Source of the DNA: Simkania negevensis
Lineage (GTDB): Bacteria > Chlamydiota > Chlamydiia > Chlamydiales > JAFITR01
NCBI GenBank assembly: GCA_017116025.1
Contig: JAFITR010000095.1
Span: 1 to 5,915, forward strand
Direction: 5' to 3'
DNA length: 5,915 nt
Part shown: positions 1-5,307 of the stretch, one piece after another
How the letters are laid out: each line of letters starts with the position of its first letter
How positions within the stretch are numbered: position 1 is the first letter of the stretch
The notes under the pieces: generated by a model
Seen by the model: only the letters and a program-made list of their open reading frames with translations
The model's database searches: none
Told to the model about the DNA's origin: nothing
Program-made: the position numbers and the translations under genes

Positions 1-27
1 TTTTTTTTGCAGAAAAAATAGTACAAT

Positions 28-57
28 TTGACAAATTTTCAGGTAAAAAAATGTAAT
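28..57 (+). promoter_or_regulatory. Candidate sigma70-type promoter
   Basis: A perfect TTGACA box at 28-33 is followed after 18 bases by TGTAAT at 52-57, which matches TATAAT except at its second position. Initiation would fall near 63-66, exactly where the G-rich foldable segment begins. The mismatch is at an important -10 position and the region is AT-rich, so a chance match is possible. If real, it would drive either a small RNA or a structured 5' leader of about 285 bases for gene 1. Confidence 0.35.
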
Positions 58-62
58 TGTTT

Positions 63-240
63 ACGGGGGTCGGGAACCCCGTGACCAAAAAGCTATCGCG
101 GTAGCGATGCAAAGTGTAAAAGCCCCGTGCGAAAGGGAAGGACGGCAGCCCTGTACTGGAGCTCGGGGTATGCAAACAATATAAACACAAAGCCTCGGCA
201 GAGGCGTAAGAATTATCCAAGGAGTGCGATTTTTTGTTGG
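63..240 (+). other. Structured G-rich segment, possible ncRNA or 5' leader
   Basis: This stretch differs in composition from the AT-rich flanks and can form several hairpins in order. ACGGGG (63-68) pairs with CCCCGT (77-82), with an alternative using GGTC (68-71) and GACC (83-86). ATCGC (95-99) pairs with GCGAT (104-108) around a GGTA loop. GCCCCG (122-127) pairs with CGGGGT (164-169) and encloses AGGG/CCCT (134-137/149-152). GCCTC (192-196) pairs with GAGGC (201-205) around GGCA. CCAA (217-220) can pair with TTGG (237-240). I could not match it to a tRNA, tmRNA, SRP RNA or a riboswitch class I know. It may be a small RNA or a structured untranslated leader; no ORF here looks like a conserved protein. 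Confidence 0.3.
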
Positions 241-262
241 CCAAACGAAATGAAAATAATGC

Positions 263-334
263 ATCCTTTACTTTTTCTTTGCCTTTCCTTAGAATATTCT
301 TTAAATTATGCAGAAAAAACTTACAACAACAAAT
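263..334 (+). repeat. Leader repeat, copy 1 (upstream of gene 1)
   Basis: Positions 263-288 are identical over 26 bases to 4448-4473. After a variable 6-base spacer, the 11-mer TATTCTTTAAA (295-305) is identical to 4480-4490. ACAACAACAAAT (323-334) is identical to 4513-4524. The repeat lies just upstream of genes 1 and 3 but in a different reading frame relative to each gene (offsets of 85 and 75 bases to the ATG), so it behaves as a non-coding leader. Within it, TTTACT (267-272) and TAGAAT (290-295) are spaced 17 bases apart and make a plausible promoter. In copy 2 the corresponding -10 is the weaker CAAACT. Confidence 0.8.
267..295 (+). promoter_or_regulatory. Candidate promoter inside leader copy 1
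   Basis: TTTACT at 267-272 and TAGAAT at 290-295 are separated by 17 bases, close to the sigma70 consensus. Transcription would start near 302, giving a short leader of about 45 bases to the ATG at 348. The -35 box lies in the 26-base block conserved with the copy before gene 3, whereas the -10 box lies partly in the variable spacer. Promoter strength would therefore differ between the two units. Confidence 0.4.
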
Positions 335-336
335 AG

Positions 337-350
337 CGAAGAAACAAATG
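337..350 (+). promoter_or_regulatory. Start-site context of gene 1
   Basis: CGAAGAAACAAATG here differs at one position from CGGAGAAACAAATG at 5294-5307, the start of gene 4. The shared context supports ATG 348 as the start of gene 1. Relative to the leader copy before gene 3, bases 335-349 are a 15-base insertion that moves the ATG downstream and supplies a weak GAAG in place of a Shine-Dalgarno. Confidence 0.55.
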
Positions 351-2318
351 GCTGACCCAATAACAGTAGCAGCTCAAGGTGTTACATCACTATCGTTAGC
401 TCAAGGTACTACACCACTATCGTTGGGATATTCATACACAAGTAACTCTGGAAAGAGGGTTACCAAGATACATGCGTTGCGCATTCCGAACGACAAGCTG
501 GGAAATGTACCAGTTTTCTTGAGGGGGGAAGCTGACCGTATTTCTACTTATGTACGGGACAACCTACGCTTGGACCTAATCTTTGCGGATCGCTCAAAAG
601 GAGAATACAAGCTAAGCGAGGCTTGGCAATTGCCAACCGAGATCCACGCAGTTCACAGAACCCTACACAGGGCACTTTCTTACGCGCTCCCGCACACCTT
701 CGACGACGTCCGCCCCATCGAGCCAGCCATGAGAGGGCTTGGGACCATATCCGAGCACTATTGCGCTGGACTACGCAAAAAAGCAACGGAGCGCGATCTC
801 TTACCCACTCGCCAAGTTTCGGTGATTGGCACTGCTGCTGCCGCGTTATCGACCGACCAACCAACCAGGTCAGCCGCAAAGGCATCTGTCGACTCTTCTC
901 CTGATCCCCGCCCCCACTCAACAGACGCAACGCAGGGCTCACCCCTTCATGCCACCTCTTTCCCAATGCCGTTACCTCAATCGAATGAGTCGTTAACCCC
1001 AAGCTTCGGGTGGAATGATGATGATGTGCCCGAGGCTTCCGCATTAATGGTGACAGACTCGTCAGTGAAACATCCAAATTGCCAGACAAGACAATTCCGA
1101 CCAATAGAATTTTTTTATAACCTCAACAGGCAGGAGCTTTTCTTTCCCCACACCATCCACGTGCCTGATGATCCAAGCGACGACCAAGCAAATTTCATAG
1201 CGAATGAAGCTTTCCGCATCTTAGTTTTTGCAAGCGTACTTATAGAGCAGAGAGATATTGTAGAAAGCGAAAGATTTCAAACCAAACTTGAAAACCACAA
1301 CATAGACCAATTGCACCCAACCATAGCCCACGCGCTCATTTCATTAATCGGAGGGATATCGGACAGTAAAAAGACCTTGCGAGCCATCCGCTCCAATCTC
1401 CTACGCTATGTCGAGGAACTACAAATATACGCAGATCGACTCGCCGTCCCTCCCTCTCCAACGTCAGACTCATCCACTAGCAACGTTTCAGTGTTAGGTC
1501 TCATCATCATGAACCCAGTAGTAGCAAGGTCTGAAAGATGTTGCAAGCTAATATCTTCGTTTAGATATTGTTCGACTGATCATATTTTTTACCACACTCT
1601 CAACCTTCGTCCCGGACAAACAAAAAATATACCGCTCTTCCTGGATGAAGAACATACGAGAATCTCCTCATTTATGGAGAACCCACAATCATTGACCTCA
1701 GAGCCCGAGATCTTCCAACAGTTGCTCACCGACAATGATATCTTTGCTGTTCACCCAGACTTTTCACACCACGTTGTGGGCATATGCTTCAAGCTACGAC
1801 ATAAAAAAGATGATCGTATAACAAAGATCAACCGGGCCTTTAACGCTTATCTTGAGCAGATAAAAAATCTCCGAACAAAGATCCTCGCTTTGACTGTCCC
1901 GTCGACCCGCAATGCCGCTATCTCACAAACAACAGCTTTAGCTTCATCCACACCACCTGGGTCACCCACTAAGACGGAGGCGCCTCTTGGTGATACGGAG
2001 AAACCTTCTGACGGCCTAAGCAAGGGCAAGGACAAGGGACGCTGTGCCTCCCGAGGATTCGTCCAACCAGCAACCGATGAAAACAATATCAAGCCTATAC
2101 GCGGCAGCCAACAACCGCCAACAAAGGGCGGAATAGCACGTGCTGCTGGTGCAATAGCGCACTTTGCCAAAGAATTCTTTCGGCCTATTGCAAAGCCCTT
2201 TATCGCCCGCGCTAATCTACTCCGCAAACTTTTCAATAGGCAGATTACCAACAGCGCAACCGTTATCAAGACAAGTGAAAAGGCCGTAGTGCCCCCAGAA
2301 GGCAGCCTACGCGTCTAA
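348..2318 (+). CDS. Three-module repeat protein of unknown function (gene 1, 656 aa)
   Basis: I do not recognise this protein. From ATG 348 it starts MADPITVAAQ and carries a 9-residue tandem repeat (residues 9-26, AQG-x-T-x-LSL). A divergent first module spans about 26-150 (GEADRI at 60-65, but HR replaces the usual HP). A Ser/Pro/Thr-rich linker ends in GWNDDD (221-226). An alpha-type module covers about 250-366 (HTIHVP, EAFRI, LHPTI at 322-326, LRYVEEL). A beta-type module covers about 399-515 (FYHTLNL 414-420, VHPDF 468-472). The tail (about 520-595) is polar and then becomes basic and amphipathic (596-631). There is no convincing signal peptide, membrane segment or catalytic motif. An upstream TTG at 234 with AAGGAG at 219-224 would add 38 residues. 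I preferred 348 because the extension translates the non-coding leader repeat and because the N-termini MADPI/MAGPA and the start contexts align. It probably forms a unit with gene 2, 52 bases downstream. Confidence 0.9.
   Translation: MADPITVAAQGVTSLSLAQGTTPLSLGYSYTSNSGKRVTKIHALRIPNDKLGNVPVFLRGEADRISTYVRDNLRLDLIFADRSKGEYKLSEAWQLPTEIHAVHRTLHRALSYALPHTFDDVRPIEPAMRGLGTISEHYCAGLRKKATERDLLPTRQVSVIGTAAAALSTDQPTRSAAKASVDSSPDPRPHSTDATQGSPLHATSFPMPLPQSNESLTPSFGWNDDDVPEASALMVTDSSVKHPNCQTRQFRPIEFFYNLNRQELFFPHTIHVPDDPSDDQANFIANEAFRILVFASVLIEQRDIVESERFQTKLENHNIDQLHPTIAHALISLIGGISDSKKTLRAIRSNLLRYVEELQIYADRLAVPPSPTSDSSTSNVSVLGLIIMNPVVARSERCCKLISSFRYCSTDHIFYHTLNLRPGQTKNIPLFLDEEHTRISSFMENPQSLTSEPEIFQQLLTDNDIFAVHPDFSHHVVGICFKLRHKKDDRITKINRAFNAYLEQIKNLRTKILALTVPSTRNAAISQTTALASSTPPGSPTKTEAPLGDTEKPSDGLSKGKDKGRCASRGFVQPATDENNIKPIRGSQQPPTKGGIARAAGAIAHFAKEFFRPIAKPFIARANLLRKLFNRQITNSATVIKTSEKAVVPPEGSLRV
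372..425 (+). repeat. 27-base tandem duplication in gene 1
   Basis: Two adjacent 27-base units (372-398 and 399-425) match at 23 of 27 positions. Both begin GCTCAAGGT and contain CACTATCGTT. They encode AQGVTSLSL followed by AQGTTPLSL near the N-terminus. The duplication is in frame, lies before the first module and is not seen in the other three genes. Confidence 0.85.
1459..1509 (+). repeat. DNA patch nearly identical to 2783-2833
   Basis: This 51-base stretch of gene 1 matches gene 2 positions 2783-2833 at 49 of 51 bases. It encodes the end of the Ser/Thr linker after the alpha module and the hydrophobic strand S-[VL]-LGLII. Flanking protein sequence is clearly more diverged, so this patch reflects recent duplication, gene conversion or local constraint. 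Confidence 0.85.
1741..1766 (+). repeat. 26-base exact match to 3080-3105
   Basis: Bases 1741-1766 of gene 1 are identical to 3080-3105 of gene 2. Both encode the FAVHPDFS core of the beta-type module. Identity at all codon positions goes beyond protein conservation and points to recent common ancestry or sequence exchange between the two beta modules. Confidence 0.85.
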
Positions 2319-2332
2319 AGACAGAAGACCCT

Positions 2333-2360
2333 GGAGGGAGCTTATAAGCCCAGCTTAAGC
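2333..2360 (+). promoter_or_regulatory. Shine-Dalgarno-like GGAGGGAG followed by a hairpin before gene 2
   Basis: GGAGGGAG at 2333-2340 is immediately followed by two palindromes, GCTTATAAGC (2340-2349) and GCTTAAGC (2353-2360). Together they can fold as GCTT/AAGC stacked on AAGC/GCTT (8 pairs, a 2-base bulge, CCA loop). Unfolded, the purine box is 30 bases from ATG 2371, too far to act. With the hairpin formed the distance shrinks to about 10 bases. A hairpin-bridged ribosome binding site is therefore possible; an operator or RNA-processing site is the alternative. No U-tract follows, so it is not a typical terminator. Confidence 0.35.
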
Positions 2361-2370
2361 GGCAAGCTAC

Positions 2371-4362
2371 ATGGACAAACAGATGGCACACCAATTAACG
2401 ACATCTCAAAATTACCAGCCAACAGTATTTCGGTATAGCCTCGAGAACAGGTCACCTGCCCATTTCCACACCATCAACATTCCTATTGAATCAATAAGCA
2501 ACCAAGCACATTTCATGACGAGTGAAGCTGACCGCATCTTGATTTTTGCAAGCGTAATTATAGAGCAGGTGAATTCCTTAGAAAGAGAAGGATTAGAAAG
2601 CAGCTTGGAACACCACAACATACGCCAAATCCACCCAACCATTTCCGCCGAACTCATTTCATTAATGAGCCCGCAAGAGATCCCAGCAAAGCAAAGGATC
2701 GCTCCAACCATCCGCTTCCGTCTCATACGCTATGCCGAGGAACTACGAACATACGCAAAGCAACTCACTACTGCTACCTCCTCAACGTCAAACTCATCCA
2801 CTAGCAACGTTTCATTGTTAGGTCTCATCATCACACCGATAAATAGAAACCAAGACGTAGCAACATCTGGAAGATGTCATAAACTATTATTATCGTATAA
2901 ATGCGATTCTAACAATGCTATTTTTTACCACACCCTCAACCTTTTTCCTGGACAAGAAAACAACATATTACTCTTCCTCGATGAGGAAATTCAGAGAATG
3001 TCCTCTTTTATAAATACTCTAGAAAGATCATGGCCCAGAACGACCTCTAGCTTCACATGGATGCTCACCAACAACGACTTCTTTGCTGTTCACCCAGACT
3101 TTTCATACTACGTTTTGGGCAAATTCAAATTCGCCAAGGAAAAAGAGACACGAGAAGATAATATTTTCACGATCAAGGAGGCCCTTAGAAATTATATTGG
3201 TACGATACAAGAGATCAAAATAAAGATTATGACCTTCCCCTTTCCTGTTCTGCATTTCAGCAGCTTATTCCCAGGGGGGATTCAAAGGGATTTAGCACAA
3301 AATGTTGCTACAGAGCATAAACTTCCGCTCCCTATTGCCCTAGAAGCCCAGTCAAAGGAGAAAAAAGAGATCGTTCCGGATGATGACGAACTGGTAGAGC
3401 TGGCAGAGCAAACGACGGGAAATTCGATTTTTAAACCCGTAGAGTTGTCTTGCGAATACACTGATAAGAAGGGTGTTAGTCATCCGTTTACTCACGTTGT
3501 CCAGATTCCTACTGGACAAACTGATCCAAAGATCGTTAGAGCAAATTTCTTATTGAACGAATCTAATCGCATCTTAGCTTTTACTACCACAATCCTAGAG
3601 CAGATAAGACCTTTGAACCAAGAGACATTACGTCGAAGCTTTAATGACTACAACTTAGACCAAATTCACCCAGGCATTACCCAATACCTCGTTAAAAAAG
3701 CCCACCCTACAACAACAAACGAATGGTCTTCGCAAGCAATCCGCCTCGCTCTTCTACGCTATGCCCATGCTCTACGAGAAAGCACAAAGCGACTCACCGC
3801 CACCACTCCCCCAACACCAAACTCACCCGCTACCAACACTTCACTGACTGTTATCTCCGTGCCGGTTAACGCAGGCCAGTCAGCAACAACATCTTACACA
3901 ATAATTTTGTCGCACACCCTCCCCACTGTGCCTTATCACTTGTACTATGCCATCAACGTTCCTCATAGCCACAGAGAAACAATACCCGACTTCCTGCAGC
4001 AACAAAGTACGAGCATTAGCCTATTTGCGATAAGTAATCTGCTCTTGCCCACAACAAAAGAGAGGTTAAAAGATGCATTACACAGCGAGCAGCTAGATAC
4101 TTTTCACCCAGATTTCCCGCAAAACATCTTTTTGCTATCCAAAAAACAAAACATTGACGCAAATAAAATTTATGAACTCCAAGAGGACTTTCAACGCTAT
4201 GCTCATATACTAACAGAAGCTGAAGGAGAGAGCCGTATTGCTCCTCCTTCCCCAAAAAATTTTACGGATTTATTCCCCGGGCTTCTTCATCAAATTCCAT
4301 CTGCGTTTTACTCCACCGCACCTCCTGCTGCGAGCTCTTCCAGCGCAACAGAAGGGGTATAA
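2371..4362 (+). CDS. Four-module repeat protein of unknown function (gene 2, 663 aa)
   Basis: I do not recognise this protein. It is two alpha-beta module pairs in series. Alpha 1 spans about 17-132 (FHTINIP, SEADRI 51-56, IHPTI 87-91, IRYAEEL). Beta 1 spans about 168-288 (FYHTLNL 185-191, EEIQRM, VHPDF 240-244). Alpha 2 spans about 355-476 (THVVQIP, NESNRI, IHPGI 432-436, LRYAHAL). Beta 2 spans about 507-618 (YYAINVP, FHPDF 578-582, QRYAHIL), and its EAxRI motif is degenerate (QQSTSIS). After each beta module lies an F-[ST]-x-LFPG motif (296-302 and 631-637). An acidic patch DDDELVELAEQ lies at 337-347. No signal peptide or membrane segment is seen. The start is uncertain. ATG 2371 fits the hairpin-bridged GGAGGGAG. 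ATG 2383 gives MAHQL, resembling MADPI and MAGPA, and its context GGACAAACAGATG resembles gene 4's GGAGAAACAAATG. It is probably co-transcribed with gene 1. Confidence 0.9.
   Translation: MDKQMAHQLTTSQNYQPTVFRYSLENRSPAHFHTINIPIESISNQAHFMTSEADRILIFASVIIEQVNSLEREGLESSLEHHNIRQIHPTISAELISLMSPQEIPAKQRIAPTIRFRLIRYAEELRTYAKQLTTATSSTSNSSTSNVSLLGLIITPINRNQDVATSGRCHKLLLSYKCDSNNAIFYHTLNLFPGQENNILLFLDEEIQRMSSFINTLERSWPRTTSSFTWMLTNNDFFAVHPDFSYYVLGKFKFAKEKETREDNIFTIKEALRNYIGTIQEIKIKIMTFPFPVLHFSSLFPGGIQRDLAQNVATEHKLPLPIALEAQSKEKKEIVPDDDELVELAEQTTGNSIFKPVELSCEYTDKKGVSHPFTHVVQIPTGQTDPKIVRANFLLNESNRILAFTTTILEQIRPLNQETLRRSFNDYNLDQIHPGITQYLVKKAHPTTTNEWSSQAIRLALLRYAHALRESTKRLTATTPPTPNSPATNTSLTVISVPVNAGQSATTSYTIILSHTLPTVPYHLYYAINVPHSHRETIPDFLQQQSTSISLFAISNLLLPTTKERLKDALHSEQLDTFHPDFPQNIFLLSKKQNIDANKIYELQEDFQRYAHILTEAEGESRIAPPSPKNFTDLFPGLLHQIPSAFYSTAPPAASSSSATEGV
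2783..2833 (+). repeat. DNA patch nearly identical to 1459-1509
   Basis: This is the partner of the 51-base patch in gene 1, with two mismatches. It encodes the Ser/Thr linker TSNSSTSNVS and the following LGLII strand between the first alpha and beta modules of gene 2. Confidence 0.85.
3080..3105 (+). repeat. 26-base exact match to 1741-1766
   Basis: This is the partner of the exact match in gene 1. It encodes FFAVHPDFS in the first beta module of gene 2. The second beta module of gene 2 (around 4099-4120) encodes a related TFHPDF without this DNA identity, so beta 1 of gene 2 is closer to the beta module of gene 1 than to its neighbour in the same gene. Confidence 0.85.
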
Positions 4363-4391
4363 CGGAAGTAGTATGCTCCTCCTAAAGCGTT

Positions 4392-4425
4392 GGTTTGCCA
4401 AACTCGAGCAAGCCTTCGCCCTGCT
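4392..4425 (+). repeat. Intergenic repeat fragment with hairpin potential, copy 1
   Basis: TGCCAAACTCGAGCA (4396-4410) is the exact reverse complement of 5880-5894. The adjacent CCTTCGCCCTGCT (4413-4425) is an exact direct copy of 5871-5883. GGTTTGC (4392-4398) can pair with GCAAGCC (4408-4414), one G-U pair included, around a 9-base loop. No U-tract follows, so it is not an obvious terminator. It sits between gene 2 and the leader of gene 3. Confidence 0.6.
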
Positions 4426-4447
4426 GATTATCGTTACAGAAAAAAGG

Positions 4448-4524
4448 ATCCTTTACTTTTTCTTTGCCTTTCCCCAAACTATTCTTTAAACTAATAGCAA
4501 CAAAAAACTACGACAACAACAAAT
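4448..4524 (+). repeat. Leader repeat, copy 2 (upstream of gene 3)
   Basis: This is the second copy of the leader before gene 1: 26 identical bases at 4448-4473, 11 at 4480-4490 and 12 at 4513-4524. Here the final ACAACAACAAAT runs directly into the ATG of gene 3, whereas in copy 1 the same site reads AAATAG. TTTACT (4452-4457) is kept, but the base hexamer 17 positions further on is CAAACT (4475-4480), a poorer -10 than TAGAAT in copy 1. TATTCT (4480-4485) is an alternative -10 at a non-standard spacing. No Shine-Dalgarno precedes the gene 3 start, so initiation there may depend on the unstructured A/C-rich leader. Confidence 0.8.
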
Positions 4525-5257
4525 GGCAGGCCCAGCACCAGTTTCAGGTTGTAAATCAGTAGAATTTACCTATTCCTTCAGAGATAAAAGAAACCGTTTA
4601 CTTGATTCTACCCAGACCATTCTGGTCCCCCCTGAGCACGTTGGCAATATATCAGAATTCATGCAATCAGAAGCCAGGCGCATCGCTACGTATGCAGAGC
4701 AATACCTATCCACAAATGAACCAGCGCCATTAACAAGCGCTGAATTAACGACATCTTTAGCCAGCAACTTCATAAGCCAATTTCACTCAACCATCTCGCA
4801 TTTTCTTGTTCAACAAGCCAAAAGGGCCGAACAAAGCGAGAACGCCGAGCAACTGCTCTCCGAACGAATCTACCATGCAACCATAATCACCTTTCGACGC
4901 TATACCGATGGGCTAGAACGAGCCGCACAGAAGCATCTTGCTGACCAAGCCTCGCCCGCTACCAGCACGTTAATGTCACCCCCTACCACCGCGCGATCTG
5001 GCAACTCCCCCGACTGGGATCGTAGTAACTTCGGTACAGCACAAAAAAGAGGGCAAAGCAAAGCAGAACAAAGCGCAAGTAGTTCATCACCTAGTTCAGA
5101 TCCAGCTGCTTCTGCATTAGATTCTTCCTCATCCACACTACCACAGCTTTCTTCGACAAGAGTCAATCACACAGATAGAACGGCCCAATCAGCTGCAAAT
5201 ACACCGACCTCTTCCAATCAAGCAACTTCTCGTCCACCTACCCCATGGAACGATTGA
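4523..5257 (+). CDS. Single-module repeat protein with Ser/Thr-rich tail (gene 3, 244 aa)
   Basis: I do not recognise this protein. One module fills about residues 12-138: VEFTYSF, a second strand QTILVP (31-36), GNISEFMQSEARRIATY (41-57), ISQFHSTI (84-91, HS replacing HP) and a last helix with FRRYTDGLERAAQ (124-136). It resembles the first module of gene 1 most: both share G-N-[VI]-x-x-F-[LM]-x-x-E-A-x-R-I-x-T-Y. Residues 139-244 form a low-complexity tail rich in Ser, Thr, Ala, Pro and Gln that ends in PPTPWND at the stop. Gene 1 has GWNDDD at the equivalent point of its linker. The start MAGPAP follows the same leader repeat as gene 1 and lacks a Shine-Dalgarno. No signal peptide or membrane segment is visible. 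It is probably the first gene of a unit with gene 4, 47 bases downstream. Confidence 0.9.
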   Translation: MAGPAPVSGCKSVEFTYSFRDKRNRLLDSTQTILVPPEHVGNISEFMQSEARRIATYAEQYLSTNEPAPLTSAELTTSLASNFISQFHSTISHFLVQQAKRAEQSENAEQLLSERIYHATIITFRRYTDGLERAAQKHLADQASPATSTLMSPPTTARSGNSPDWDRSNFGTAQKRGQSKAEQSASSSSPSSDPAASALDSSSSTLPQLSSTRVNHTDRTAQSAANTPTSSNQATSRPPTPWND

Positions 5258-5293
5258 TCCAAACGACAACACAGCAAACTGATTAGTTACAAA

Positions 5294-5307
5294 CGGAGAA
5301 ACAAATG
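5294..5307 (+). promoter_or_regulatory. Ribosome binding site and start of gene 4
   Basis: GGAG at 5295-5298 lies 6 bases before ATG 5305, a normal Shine-Dalgarno spacing. The whole string CGGAGAAACAAATG differs at one base from the gene 1 start context (337-350). It also resembles GGACAAACAGATG before the internal ATG 2383 of gene 2. It is the clearest Shine-Dalgarno of the four genes. Confidence 0.7.

Noticed and set aside
1..62. T-run at 1-8 as the tail of an upstream terminator
   Set aside because: The stem that would precede it lies outside the window, so it cannot be assessed.
121..210. Resemblance to tmRNA (GCAAAC followed by an A-rich stretch and a hairpin) or to a tRNA fold
   Set aside because: There is no tRNA-like domain, no early stop for a short tag, and no match to the conserved tmRNA 5' and 3' ends. 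The GCCCCG/CGGGGT stem encloses too few bases for a cloverleaf.
127..336. GTG-started 69-residue frame, including an ATG at 250 giving a 28-residue leader-like peptide ending 11 bases before gene 1
   Set aside because: The upstream part overlaps the foldable segment and looks random. In the second leader copy the frame stays open over PLLFLCLS but has no ATG and no shared N-terminus. There is no ribosome binding site at a normal distance from ATG 250.
234..347. TTG start at 234 with AAGGAG at 219-224, extending gene 1 by 38 residues
   Set aside because: The extension would translate the leader repeat, whose second copy before gene 3 has an in-frame stop, and the shared start context and MA-type N-terminus favour ATG 348. 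It is not fully excluded because the Shine-Dalgarno spacing is good.
544..1104. Long antisense frame opposite gene 1 (186 residues), and other antisense frames at 1847-2269, 2412-2726 and 4900-5166
   Set aside because: They lie wholly inside well-supported + strand genes that share modules, have no ribosome binding sites that stand out, and their translations show no family resemblance to one another.
4238..4372. Start of the reading frame overlapping the end of gene 2
   Set aside because: This part is a shadow of the gene 2 C-terminus. Only the portion from ATG 4373 is worth considering and it is listed as a weak finding.
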